From Primula veris (Eukaryota > Streptophyta > Magnoliopsida > Ericales > Primulaceae), in assembly GCA_963682055.1 (NCBI GenBank), contig OY821744.1:29860967-29924966 (forward strand): a stretch of DNA of 64,000 bases, given 5' to 3'. Position 1 is the stretch's first letter, and each line of letters begins with the position of its first letter. The translations under genes were made by a program, and so were the position numbers. Below the pieces are notes generated by a model. It was not told the origin of the DNA. It ran no database searches and saw only the letters and a program-made list of their open reading frames with translations. Shown piece after piece: positions 1-11,894 of this stretch.

Positions 1-144
1 AATAGTCCAGTTGGTATTTCATACTCTTTTGTTCCTATTATACCCCTGATTATAAAGTATTGTTGTTTCCAAATCCTAAATATCATTACCAGGTATATTT
101 GAAAGTCGATACACATATTTATACTAAATGACTCTAACCAACTA

Positions 145-300
145 CTCCCTTCATCCCAACCCAAAATAAGTGTCCACTACGAAATCACATGCAACTTTGA
201 CTTGCAAAAATCTCATATCTAAGTTGCCGAAATCAAAAATTTCAAAAGCTAATCACATAGTTTAACCAATCTTTTTACTATTTTCTACGAGTAGCATTAT
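145..300. mobile_element. Stowaway-like MITE, partial copy
   Basis: The segment opens with ACTCCCTTCATCCC, close to the usual Stowaway (Tc1/mariner-type) terminus. Its body closely matches the left arm of the more complete element at 40835-41057 (shared ACGAAAT, GCAACTTTGA and AAGCTAATCA-like blocks). The right arm is missing or too diverged to see, so this is a truncated copy. The call rests on similarity within the window. Confidence 0.5.
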
Positions 301-474
301 AAAAAAATAGTCACACGGTCTCCTACTAATAATCCAATTTGATTTTTGAGACGTCCCAAAATAATAATTTAGAATCTGTTAGTTCCTATTATACCCTAAT
401 TATTGAGTATTGTTGTTTCCAATTGATACACATATTTATTACTCTAATTAACTCTAACCAACATTCACATCCAA

Positions 475-585
475 ACTATTTTACATAGACTTATACAGAG
501 ACTGATTGTGAGTCATTGATCTACCATGATATACATTGATCTAACGGCTCACAATCAGTCTCTACATAAGTCTATGTAAAATAGT
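475..585. mobile_element. Short foldback MITE
   Basis: Two arms of about 45-50 bp are near-perfect reverse complements. The left arm begins ACTATTTTACATAGACTTAT and the right arm ends ATAAGTCTATGTAAAATAGT. The centre is only a few bases long, so the whole element can fold into one hairpin. It lies just downstream of the GILT exon, in what would be its first intron. I could not define a convincing target-site duplication, so the superfamily is open. Confidence 0.6.
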
Positions 586-645
586 CTTTGCGTATATCAT
601 AAAATATGCATGGACTATTATTATGGTAGTAAAGAAAAGAGTGAC

Positions 646-891
646 CTGGCATTTAATGGAGCCGTCGGATAAGATCTTAGCGTTACCATAAGGGTAGAGT
701 TTAAGATCAACGGCTGAGATGAGTCCGTTTTGGAAAAGTTGAGGGAGATAGTTGACTATGAAATTGGAGCAATAAGGGCAAAGTGACTCATAATATAATT
801 CTAAACTCACTTTCTCTGATGAAATGTTGTGTGAGTATATTAATATGAGAGATATTATTAGCAGCGGTGAGAATCTCCGGCCACAAACCAT
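646..891 (-). CDS. GILT-type thiol reductase, first exon only (partial)
   Basis: The reading frame starts at the Met at 891 and runs 82 codons to a GT donor (CCAG|GTCACT). It encodes a hydrophobic signal peptide (residues about 8-22), then KVSLELYYESLCPYCSNF with the CxxC active-site motif CPYC, and ends at a Cys-Gln where plant GILT genes commonly splice. GILT enzymes reduce protein disulfides in acidic or secretory compartments. An in-frame Met 17 codons upstream (942) gives a poorer signal peptide, so 891 is preferred. No second exon with the expected HGxxEC block is visible down to position 1. The gene therefore either continues outside the window or is a fragment. A foldback MITE sits about 60 bp past the donor. 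The family is clear; whether the gene is intact is unknown. Confidence 0.65.
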
Positions 892-942
892 TTTATTCTC
901 TGGTTTAGGAGATAAGAACCCAAAAAATAATTTTAAACACAA

Positions 943-2234
943 TAATAATGTTATGTCAAATTAATAAAAGAGAAATTGGAGTAGTACACTCTGTTTTTTT
1001 TTTAAATAATGATAATGTGAAATTACTAATTGATCCAAAACTATTTAACTTAAGAAAGGAACTAATCCTTTTTCTAAAGTAATAATCAAAACCTTGCTTT
1101 TCAAAAAATGATTATAGTCGAAAATAGACCGTTTACCGTCTAATTATGTTTAATCACGTTAGCTTTTTAGACTCCGTCTACCGTTTATGTTCTGCTTAAT
1201 TTCTGTTCTAGACTCGTTTTTTGCAACATTGCATTCTATGTATACGGATTTTACCTATGACATGAATCGAAACTCGACGACTAGTGTAACCAGTTAGACA
1301 AATAACTTGGGTCATTGGCTCATGTTTGAATTGTGGCGATTTGTCATTCATTTTTAAACACTATATTTATAATTCGTTGATTAGTAAAAAAAAATGGGAC
1401 GAATTTATTTGTCTTTCGTCGATATCTAAGTCATACATTCTTCTTTACTTAAATAACAATTTATATGAACTAAAACTATTCACATGTAAAATGATTAAAG
1501 TATGATAGCCGTTTTTTGGTGCCTTTATGAACTTAATTTACACATAATCAAACTTATTTTAATCGAGCGCTCAACAAATGTGCGACTACGTATTCATAAT
1601 CAGTTCGTTTATTGAAGGAATGTAAATTTTGTATTCATGTTCGGTTACTTAAAGTGAAGAAACATCAATTGGTCTATTAAAAAAAAATAACCAGGCACAG
1701 ACTCTCATAGACTCTAACCTTTCACATCCTATCAGTTCAATTAAAATCGACAAAAGATTTTTTTTATTGTTAGTTCAATTAAAATCTCTAAAAACGATAT
1801 TTCTACCCTCCCTTGGTATTAATAAAAAGAAACATAAAAATATTTTTTTATTGATTACGTTACTATCCATCTAATAAGGCAAACACAAACTTGTTCACAC
1901 TGGCCAACATGATTTGTTTGCCACTGTAGAGTGTATATTTATTTTATTTTCTTTTTTGAAAATTAAGCATATATTAACCAACCAAACCAAACAAGTATAA
2001 GTAAAGAAAACATCTCAGCTACTCACAAGCTGAGTAATCAGAATTAAGCAAGGTTCAATAGAGTATAAACACTCCACGATACGACGACTTCCTAGTTATA
2101 CACGAGCATAAAAATAAGCAATAAAGTCATTCTGCAATTACAAACGTTCAAAAATAGATAAAAGCTTCTTCTTTTAATCTTTTTATCCTCTGATCTTGAT
2201 GGATCTACAACTGCCATTTCCAAAAGTGATTCTT
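943..2234. other. AT-rich intergenic stretch, no gene seen
   Basis: About 1.3 kb without a supportable coding region. It holds poly-A/T runs and a short imperfect direct repeat (GTTCAATTAAAATC near 1735 and again near 1770). Confidence 0.5.
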
Positions 2235-2504
2235 CTATTCATTTTCTGTATCTTCAATTATTCTCTTGACTACTGCATTAAGGGATGTAGGAACCATCTT
2301 GAATCTCATCTCTTTATCAATATGAGTAAAATTCATAACACCAATTGTTTTATTCAACTCCATAACACCATAGAATGTCTCATTAATCTCTTCATAGTAA
2401 GTGCATCCAAGAAACAAGCTGTGGTAGTTTAACTTCAAGGCATTATTTGCCGCATTTATAAAAGCAAAGTCTCCTATTGTTAAGCTTGTGACATTTGCTC
2501 CTAC
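2235..2504 (-). other. Unidentified coding-like fragment
   Basis: About 89 codons are open from a TGA just above 2504 to a TAG at 2235. The translation reads like real protein (it includes LTIGDFAFINAANN and YHSLFLGCTYYEE), and coding-like sequence seems to continue upstream in another frame to about 2640. I do not recognise the family. No start codon or intact exon structure is visible, so it is more likely a decayed gene or transposon piece than a working gene. Confidence 0.2.
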
Positions 2505-2759
2505 TCATGGGATGTGTAGTAAAGACATGTACATGATAATCACAAGAGAGTAAAAACAAAGTAACCTCCAGCTATAAATATGTCATTTAGTGGGGTAACA
2601 ACATCCCCACTTCGAACCAAACAAAGGAGCATCAGTGAGATATGTTCCAAGCTTTGATGATACACTCATTTTTTCTAATTTTGGGAATATTTTCAATAGA
2701 GTCCTACTTAGTTTTAATTAGAAAATCTAAGTGAGTGATAATGATGCTCGGTTATGAAC

Positions 2760-4800
2760 TTCTATCATTGTGGTTTCTAGCATTCATTTCTCTCCAAATG
2801 AGGTAGATGCTACAAGAAAAAATAAGTTTCCCCAGAATAGTCGATTACTTTTTCCCTTTAAAATGGATTTTAGCCCAATCAATCCACTCTTTTCAACTTT
2901 TGCAATTATTAGTATAACCAGCTCTAGGAAGAGCATTTCTAATAATTCTACCAGAAAAGCTGCACTTGAAAAATAAGTGATCCATATTTTCTGGAAAGCT
3001 ATTAAAAAGAGGGTATATAGGATTAGCATTGTTGTTCCAAATAACCACTTTATTAGCAGTGGGAAGCCTATTCTTAATAGCTTGCCAAAGAAACGAGGCT
3101 ACATTTAGGGATATAATTAGGGAACCACACCAAATAATTCCAGTGATGGGATTCTTTTTGACTCTAATAGCTGTTGGCTACGTTTTAAATAAACACAATA
3201 ATTTTTACTGAAAATAAATGGACAAATAAACAGAAATTGGTTTCCTTAAATATATAATTATCAATTACAACCTTCAAAATTAAGAGTGTAAATGATACCG
3301 AAATTGACTAAAATACGAGACGAGGTAACTGCAAACAGTTTTGCTTAAACGATATTTGCCCCGCCACCTCTGCTTCTGGCTAAATTGGGCACTTTGTTCC
3401 CAAGATACAACGTCTATCGCATGTGACTCGACGGAAACGGCACCGAGCCACGGTCGGACCGTTGGTGGTGCGGTACTCTCTCTATATGTATGTATATGTG
3501 TATTTGTGTGAATGTGTATATGTCATGTGTTTGTTTATTTCATTTTTCTTGTGATATGAAAAGCTAGATACATGCATGTTTTATATCAAAAAACCATATC
3601 AAGAGTTACATGTTACTAATGCTATAAATGGAAGTCAATTAAAATTGTAAATTACATTGAGTTAAAAAACCGTTCCGGTTTTCCAACAGTAGCTTCCCAC
3701 ATACATTTCATAGAGTAGCTATTGTTTTATAGGGTACATTTAAGGGAGTCCTCCCCAGAGTTAATAGTCGGGTGATGAGTATTCTTGATAAGAGTAAACT
3801 CATGTGACCTGGTCAAAGTCCAATTCCACTATTATGAGTGATGATAGCCGAAAACTTATCATTCGGCCCTATACCAGCAGGAAGAAAGAGAGGTCTAATA
3901 TTATCTCTAGGCAAAATAGGCCCAGTAGGAAGCCGAGAGTCATACCAAATGAAAATATTTTCCCCATTAACTATTTTAAGGTAGAGTAAATTTTTTAGTA
4001 ACTTATCTTTGAGAATTTTTTTCCAAGCCAAGCGGCTGGTACATGGGTTTTTAATATGCTTTTATTTTTGAGTTTGTAGGTATAGATCCATTTTTCCAGA
4101 GAGTATCAATGGATGGATCGCAAAGATTCCAAATGTGTTATATAATGAGAGAAATATTTCAATTTTTGAGTTTTTTTATACCTAGACCATCCTCTTTCAA
4201 AGGAAGAGAAATGTCAGTCCAGGCTACTCTTACCCCATGAAATTTAAGACTAATACCTAACCAAAAAAATCTTGAGAGAGATTGTTCTACGTCTTTGACA
4301 ATTTTAGCTGCCAATATAAAATGAGAGCACCAGTAACAATTCATACTCATTAACACATACGTAATGAGCTCGAGTCAGCCAACATAAGTTAAGAATTTGC
4401 TAGTCGAAGAGGTAATTCTATTAGTAATTTTCTTAACAAAAGTATTACAATAGGCTTCTTTTAATTTAGAAAAGATAAGGGGTACACCCAAAAATTTGAC
4501 AGATAATTTTTCCTCTTTGAATTTAAGAAAATCCAAAATAAGTTTTTTGTCTTCTTACTCCACATAACAAAGGAAGATAAAACTCTTTAAAATGTTGGGG
4601 ATTAACCCAGAAAATTTAGAGAAAAATAAGAGGGCATCATTAAGAATTTTGATAGAGTTTAGGCCATCAGAAAAAATCAGCAAAGAACAAGCCTGACAAA
4701 ATTAGATTTTTGCATTTGTGTAATTAGAATTTTTGCAAAACTTATCAAAAATAAGGGAGAGGATATTCATGCATATAACAAAAATATATGAGAGCATTTG
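2760..4800 (-). mobile_element. Decayed L1-type LINE (RT and zf-RVT region)
   Basis: Read on the minus strand, three blocks in LINE order survive with frameshifts and stops. About 4800-4400 is a reverse-transcriptase palm remnant (LLIFSDGLNSIKILNDAL, then KLSVKFLGVPL and KEAYCNTFVKKITNRI). About 4356-4159 is the RT C-terminal region (YWCSHFILAAKIVKDVEQ, ending in KEDGLGI). About 4031-3813 encodes NGENIFIWYDSRLP, and about 3000-2760 encodes the zinc-binding tail with HLFFKCSFSGR and a final WREMNARN-like motif. No intact ORF or poly-A tail was identified, so the element is dead. The outer borders are approximate. Confidence 0.7.
3240..3600. repeat. Possible LTR fragment related to the copia LTR at 14.7-16.0 kb
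   Basis: Short blocks (CGATATTTGC, ACAACGT, GACTCG, GTTGGTGG and a CTCTCTCT tract) occur in the same order and spacing as in 15200-15400 inside the copia LTR. The match is patchy and no termini are visible. It interrupts the LINE remnant. Confidence 0.25.
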
Positions 4801-5776
4801 TCATGAGTTATTTACAAACCTCTTTACATTTAGTGTTCTTGTGACAGAATTGAGGACAAAAAATATCATTTTTATATGACGTTTCATCTTCAGTTAGGAT
4901 GTCTAATTGCTTTCTCGATGAGAGGAGCAGAAGTAAGTGAAACGAAGGAGACAAGCAGATGAAGGGAGGGAGACATTACTGTCGGACTATAAGAAGCAAA
5001 GCTTCGTAATAGACTCCACAATTCGTAGGCAATCAATTGAAAGAAATATTTATTACATGGACTAATTTAATAAAGAGTATTACCATTGAAACCCAAAAAA
5101 CCTACCTAAAACTGTTACTCGGTGAGCTGGGTTGCCCAGTCATACTTATACAAACACTATTGAATAATATTGATAGAATGTTTCATATCACATGAACGAT
5201 GAATTGAATGGAAACAAAAAGTTAATCATAATTTCAATATTAGCTAGTGCTATATTAATTAATGTGATCAAATTATCATCTGTTTCATTTGATATTTCTT
5301 GTGAATAACTTGTTATTATATGCCTATGTAAGTCTAAATATATGAGTAATGTAGAATTAATAAAACTAAATCTATTAAAAACTCAAATAAAAATATAATA
5401 TAACACTAGTTGAGCCTACCATAAATTTAAATATTAATTAAAAATAAAAAATTTATTAAATCTAAAAATTCAAGTCACTAAAAACCAAATAAAAATATAC
5501 TAGAACTCTAGTTGACACTATAATAAACTTAAATATTAATTAAAAATAATTTTTTTGTTAAATATAATATTACAAATAATTAAAACATTTAATGAGATGG
5601 ACATATGTACGTGTTAATTTTTTAGATAGTAAAAATGTACGAGAAAAACATTTTAATTTAATAAAACATAAAAAGTGAAACACTGGTATTAAATTAAATT
5701 AAAAAAGAAGAAGACAAAAACAGTATTAAACCCCAAACAACAAAAACACACAAGCTTTTTCCTCACTCACTCATCA
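4801..5776. other. Upstream region of the GH17 gene, no gene seen
   Basis: AT-rich DNA. At about 5370-5575 there is an imperfect tandem duplication of roughly 110 bp (blocks such as AAATATTAATTAAAAATAA repeat). No clear TATA box was chosen. The GH17 start codon is preceded by a pyrimidine-rich leader (CCTCACTCACTCATCA). Confidence 0.45.
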
Positions 5777-8700
5777 ATGTCGCCTTACCCCATAATCTTC
5801 TCTCTCCTCACCATTCTCTCTCTAACCGCCGCTGTACATTCCGTCGGAGTAAACTACGGCACCGCCTCCTCCCACCCTCTTCCGCCGCCAATAGCGGTGG
5901 AGCTTTTAAAACTCAACAACTTCACTAAAATAAAGCTTCTAGAACCTGACCCGCTTGTTCTCGAGTCTCTTTCAGGATCGAATGTACACGTGACTGTCGG
6001 GATTACGAATGCTATGCTTAGGGAGATGAATAGTTCGGAGAAGGCTGCTCGGAGCTGGGTACACGATAATGTCACTCGTTACGTCTCAGATAAGGGTCGC
6101 GGGGTTAGAATTGAGTATGTTTTTTATATATATAATAATATAATATAATATGGTTGTGTTTTATGTGTTTGTTGAAATGGTACATGGGTAATCTCACTCG
6201 TAACAAATTAGTTTTTAAATAGTGTTTGGATGGAAATTGGTAAGTTTTTAAATGTTGGGTACCAAAATGGTAATAATCAATAGTATGGGGGAATCTCACT
6301 CGTTAACTAACTAGTTGTTAAAATAGAAATTGGAGAGAAATTGGTAGGTTGGGACCCAACGTAGTAAAAATTAAAAGTTAGGTATCTAAATGGTAAATGT
6401 CAATAGTGTAGGGTAATCTCACTCGTTAACAAACTAGTTGTTAAAATAGTGTTTGGACGGAAATGGGTAGGTTGGGACCCAAATTGGTAAAATTTAAAAG
6501 TTGGGTACCAAAATGTTAGAAGTCAATAGTGAGGGTACTGAACAGTTTTTTTCTTGATGTTGAAATAGTGTTTTGGCTTCGATAAGGGCAGTGGGGTTAG
6601 GATTGAGTATGTTTTTTATTTATTTATATAATATGGTTGTGTTTTATGTGAATTGTTTGGACGGAAATTTGGTTAGGACCCACATTGGTAAAACTTGAAA
6701 GTTGGGTACCAAAATGGTATAGTTTTTTCATAATATGGTTGTGTTTTATGTGTTTGTTGAAATCGTAAATACCAATAGTAGGTAATCTAGCTCGTGAACT
6801 AACTAGTTGTTATAATAGTGTTTGAACGGAAAGGGACCTATATTGGTAAAACTTAAATGTTGGGTACCAAAATGGTAAACAGAGTATTAAATAGTTTTTT
6901 TTTTTTTCATAATATGGTTGTGTTTTATGTGTTTGTTGGAATGGTAAAAGACAATAGTACATGGTAATCTCACTTGTTAACTAACCAGTTGTTATAATAG
7001 TGTTTTGACGAAAATTGGACGGAAAGGAACCTATATTTATTTATTTTTTTGGTGCTTCGGAAAAGGGACCTATATTGGTAAAACTTAAATGTTGGGTACC
7101 AAAATGGTAAACATAGTATTAATTTTATTTTATTTTTCATAATATGGTGTTTTTATGTGTTTGTTGGAATGGTAAAAGACGATAGTATATGGTAATCTCA
7201 CTTGTTAACTAACCAGTTGCTATAATAGTGTTTTGAAGAAAATTGGACGGAAAGGGACCTATATTTATTTATTTTTTTGGTGCTTCGGAAAAGGGACCTA
7301 TATTGGTAAAACTTAAATGTTGGGTACCAAAATGGTAAACATAGTATTAAATAGTTTTTTTTCTTTGTAATAAGGTTGTGTTTTATGTGTTCGTTGAAAT
7401 GGTAGAAGCTAATAGTATAGGGTAATCTCATTCGTTAACAAACCAGTTTTTAAAGTAGTGTTTGAACGGAAACTTAAATGTTGGGTACCAAAATGGTAAA
7501 AGTCAATAGTTCATGGTATTAAACAGCTTTTTTCCCGTTTGTTGAAGTAGTGTTTTGGGTTTGATTTCATTTGGTTGTTTCTATTATACATGAATGTATG
7601 CATGGAAAGAAACTAGATGAAGACAATACGAGTCTGTAGCCTGTTTGATAAGAATTGCCGAGAAAGTAAAAAAAATTGTTGGTTTTTGAATAAAAGGCAA
7701 AAGTTAGCGTCTTGAGACCTTATAATACTATTAAAAAAATCATATAGAATATCAGCCTATCCTATTTGAGTTTTCTAGTCCCAGGGTATGTGATATCAGT
7801 CTACACGTTTTAATTTGGTGGTGATTTTGTTCGAGTTTGGTTATATATTATGTTTTAAGACAACTTTTGTTGTATTGCGATCGGTGTTAATTTTTTATTC
7901 TTTTCTTGTTAGGCATTTTTTTTTGCTTCCGTACATATATTGACAGTTTACATCTGCACAAATTTAGATAGGAGATGACATGTTGACTTGGGTGAGGTGC
8001 GAAATTGCTAGTGTTAGAGCTTATGTTCTACATTGTAATTCATCTGAGGATCGATAATGTTTGCATTTACGTCTCCGATTGGGTAGTCCAAGTTCGAATT
8101 GAGTATGATTTATGTGCAAATGGTTGTATTCTATGTGATTGTTGAAATGATTGATTGATTGATTGATTTTATAAAATTTGTACCATTTAGTTAATTTAGT
8201 TTCATCCTTCTGCATCTGCCGGGTTCTGCTTGTAAAATGGCATGGGTTTCGAGTTTTCCTTTTCGGTTGGGTACCTTTTAGCACAGCTTTGTAAACATAA
8301 GCAAGCACTTTGATGATGTTACTAATGAATTTGCATCAGTAGACATGCTATTGTTCTGCAGTTTTATGTGTCGTCATATAACTTACTGGGAACTAACTGC
8401 AAATGATATGCTGGCGGTTATAGTTAGTTTTCATATTTTCCTTTTTCTTGTATTTCCGAGGTTTGCTTAACTGTTTACTATTCTGTGCTTGTGGTAGTTC
8501 ACCCTTTTGTCCTTTCCATTTCATATTCAACCCCCTTGATCCAGGTTGTATATGCTAGACAATATGCAGTCTTAATAGTAGAAATTAAATAGCATAGTCC
8601 TAGTTACGATTCCGTCATTTCTGAAAAAAAGAAGTCTTGGTGATAGGACTAATGAGCATCATGACAGGTACATTGCTGTCGGTGACGAGCCTTTTCTTGA

Positions 8701-9766
8701 AAGCTACGGTGAACAGTTCCACCCTTTTATACTCGGCGCAACAATCAATATCCAAACAGCTTTAATCTCTGCTAATTTGGCAAATAAAGTGAAAGTAATA
8801 GTTCCTTGCAGTTCCGATACATACATATCAGAATCTGGCCTACCTTCAGAAGGCCATTTTCGGTCCGAAATCAACAAAACTGTGATCGAACTGCTCTACT
8901 TTCTTAGCAAACACCACTCTCCTTTTGTTGCAAATATATCACCCTTCTTAAATCATCTCCAGAACAAGAATATTTCCCTAGATTTTGCCCTCTTTAAAGA
9001 ATCCGCACACCATATTAGCGATAGCAAAAAAACCTATCAAAATAGCTTTGATCTGAGCTACGATACCCTTGTCACCGCTTTGTCAAGTGTGGGATTTCCA
9101 GATATGGAAATCATTGTGGGAAAAATTGGGTGGCCGACCGATGGATCTCCAAACGCCACATCATCGGTTGCCCAAATGTTTATGAAGAACCTGATGCAGC
9201 ACCTTCACAGTAAATCCGGCACACCCCTTAGGCCTCACAATCCACCTGTAGAAGTTTACCTATTTACCCTTTTAGACGAAGACCAACGAAGCATAGACAC
9301 AGGGAATTTCGAGAGGCATTGGGGTATATTCACATTTGATGGCCAAGCTAAGTACCAGGTTAATTTTGGAGAAGGGTCGAAAAATTTAACGAACGCCTTA
9401 AACGTAGAGTACCTTGGTTCAAGATGGTGTGTTGTGAATAATAACAAGGACTTGTCTAATGCAAGTGCCAAGGCGACCGTGGCTTGTTCTGTAGCTGATT
9501 GCAGTTCTCTCTCTCTGGGTGGTTCTTGCTTTAACATTAGTTGGCCTGTTAATATTTCGTATGCGTTTAATAGTTATTACCAGCAACATGATCAGAGGGC
9601 CGAAAGCTGTGATTTTGGAGGGTTGGGTTTAATTACAACCGTTGATCCGTCTGTGAAGAGTTGCAGATTTTCAGTAGAACTGAAAAGCTCGCGTTCGGTT
9701 TCTCTTAGTTGGTTTATTCTCTTCCACTTTGCTTTTTTACTGGTAGCTGTTTTGCCTTTGAGTTGA
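5777..9766 (+). CDS. GH17 glucan endo-1,3-beta-glucosidase with X8 domain, GPI-type; nucleophile Glu replaced by Lys
   Basis: Exon 1 is 5777-6114 and exon 2 is 8668-9766 (intron GTATGT...ACAG), giving 478 residues. The order is: signal peptide (about 1-22), GH17 domain starting VGVNYGT, an X8/CBM43 domain (SRWCV...FNSYYQ...CDFGG), and a C-terminal hydrophobic tail after a Ser-rich stretch, as in GPI-anchored plasmodesmal or cell-wall glucanases. It resembles the Arabidopsis At4g31140/At5g58090 group. Family enzymes cut beta-1,3-glucan (callose) at the cell surface. The acid/base Glu is present in AVGDEPFL (usually GNEP). The nucleophile motif, normally GE(I/V)GWPTDG, reads GKIGWPTDG here with codon AAA, so a standard retaining reaction looks impossible. 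The protein may instead bind glucan, or the base may be an error. The frame is otherwise intact. Confidence 0.9.
6150..7560 (+). repeat. Degenerate tandem repeat filling the GH17 intron
   Basis: About six imperfect copies of a roughly 220-250 bp unit. Hallmarks are AATATGGTTGTGTTTTATGT, GGTAATCTCACTCGTTAAC, TAGTTGTTAAAATAGTGTTT and TTGGGTACCAAAATGGTAAA. The unit begins with the exon 1/intron junction itself: near 6590-6612 the last exon codons and the donor (GGTTAGGATTGAGTATGTTT) are repeated, and a weaker third copy (AATTGAGTATGATTTATGTG) lies near 8095. The array is therefore a local duplication, not an inserted element. Confidence 0.7.
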
Positions 9767-11894
9767 CCCCAGTTCTGTGTGGAGAACGAGTGGAACACCA
9801 CAATGGCTGCTTTTTCTGGGACTACTTGTTAATTGGGTCTTGTTTGGTTGCAGCTTTAGAACAAATAAATTGGATTTTTTGAGGTTGAGATAAAAGATGG
9901 GTTCATCCGACTTAAAGCATCTAGCTTCATCTGGTCAATAAACTAGAAAGAGCTGAGCTTTTGAGTTGATCAACCAAATATTATCCAACTTTTAGCAATA
10001 AAGCAGATGAAGCCAAAAGTACGAGCCAAGAAGTTGCAATCAAACGGCTTCTTAGTTTCTTGGGGCTGAACAAAACAAACTTGTTGGAAAATAAGCTTTG
10101 AACCTTTGACAGAGTCACCTTCAATATGAGGTACATTCCAGTTTACTTCGCTGGGTTTGTAAGGAGAGTACTTGGAACTGCTTCATTTGGAACTCGGGGT
10201 TCATTTTGCGCGGAAGGAGACTACTTGGAACTGGGTTCAATTTTTCATAAGAGAACTAGTTTCATCTTGTTTATAGTCATTTATGTTGTATAAAACTTAT
10301 CAAGAGTTTACTTATGAAGCTTTGCTTGTAAGAGACTTGTTTTCAAGTGACTGGTAATTAACGGCTTTCATAGTAGTTAGTATCAATAATTCTAAATTTT
10401 AACCATTGTTTACCTCCAACTGTTAAGATGTTAGGTTGAGCAAGTTCCAGTTTATACTTTTTAACGAGTTTGTACGTGCACAACTTGATATTGTCAGAGG
10501 TATTACAAGGCTAAATTGATTATACATTCTACAAGTTCTAGAAGTATAATTCTATGATAAGCTCTTATCCAGTCCATAAAACATACTGTATCTGCATTTC
10601 AGTTTTGCCAAAAAAAGAATTGACAAATTATATCGATAACAGTATGCAATGAGCAGTTTGATGAACAAAGATTGGATTAGGTTTTAAAATGAAATTCATG
10701 GGTGGAATTTCACTTTAGGGGTGGAAGGGGAAGGACTGTGCTATAATCAGATTTTGATCAAAATATATGGTAAATATTATATGTCCATCATCTTTAGTCA
10801 AAATAGGAGTTGATCGCCTCACCATTTCGATTTTCTAGCCTATGGAAATGAGTGCCAGTTGAGCCTCATCACACACCAACTCACCAAGAGATACCAAAAC
10901 TCACCAAGTAGCTCTAGTAACTTCGTGTGCAACAAAGAAAAACACACCGAAATGGTGCACTGTATACACAAGCTCTCATTGTTCTAATGACATTTGCATC
11001 TATCATAAGCGTGAGTTGAGTTCATAAACAATGGAAAACAGTGAGAGCATTATACACTATAAACCCTTGATTGAAAAGAACCTAGCGAGATAGTTGGTCT
11101 ATTAGTGGAAAGGCTAGGAAGCATTGTCGACTAGCGGATGATACTGTAACTGTAAACATAACTGCGGTCGCAGTTGAGGTAATAATAAACTAGACGCTAG
11201 GCTGATTCGAACTAAAATTTCTGTTGCTGCACAAACTAAAGGGGTTGCTTGCTGCAATCGTGTGTCTGGCATCAGGTCTGGTTACTTGTAAAAAAAGAAT
11301 ACTTATAAGGAAAGAATTTGTAAATAGTCGCTCGAGATCTAGTCTGTTCTAAGATTACTGGACTTTTTTTGACTGCAGCCTTCAAAATTTGATTTATTCA
11401 ACACTGTAAAAGATTTTTATTTTCTCCAAACTTACTACTGGCCAATTGTTGAGAAATCATAAACTCATCTTGAAGTTGGCTAACCAAAGGCATTACCACT
11501 TATAACGTACAAAGAGAAAAACTAACAACTAATTAGGTTGAAAGGCTGCCACCAAGTAAATAATTATGTGTTGAGCACTTGAGCTTGAAATTGGCATACA
11601 TTTGCCACTTCCCCAGGACCCCTACCTGTTGGCAGAATCATACGATGCTCTACTAATTTCACTTATTATATTGATCCGAACTTGAACCTTACCTAGTATG
11701 AGAGTGCCGCTAAAGACTCGAGAAAATAAAAGAGTTTACTTTGATACCAAATAGATATATTACCATGTAAAACACAAAAAGCTAAATCTGTTTAGATTAG
11801 CAATTAAATGCTTCCAATGTTGAGCCATATTTATTAAAATTCCAGGGGAAGAAAAAATGAGAGTAATATCACACGTATCCAAACAAGTTCTTCG
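9767..11894. other. Intergenic region between GH17 and P450 genes, no gene seen
   Basis: Contains the 3' flank of both converging genes. A short imperfect repeat near 10165-10235 (two copies of GGAGA..TACTTGGAACTG) is the only structure I see. Confidence 0.5.

Noticed and set aside
9256..9801. Open frames on the minus strand opposite GH17 exon 2
   Set aside because: They lie antisense to a well-supported conserved exon and show no family features.
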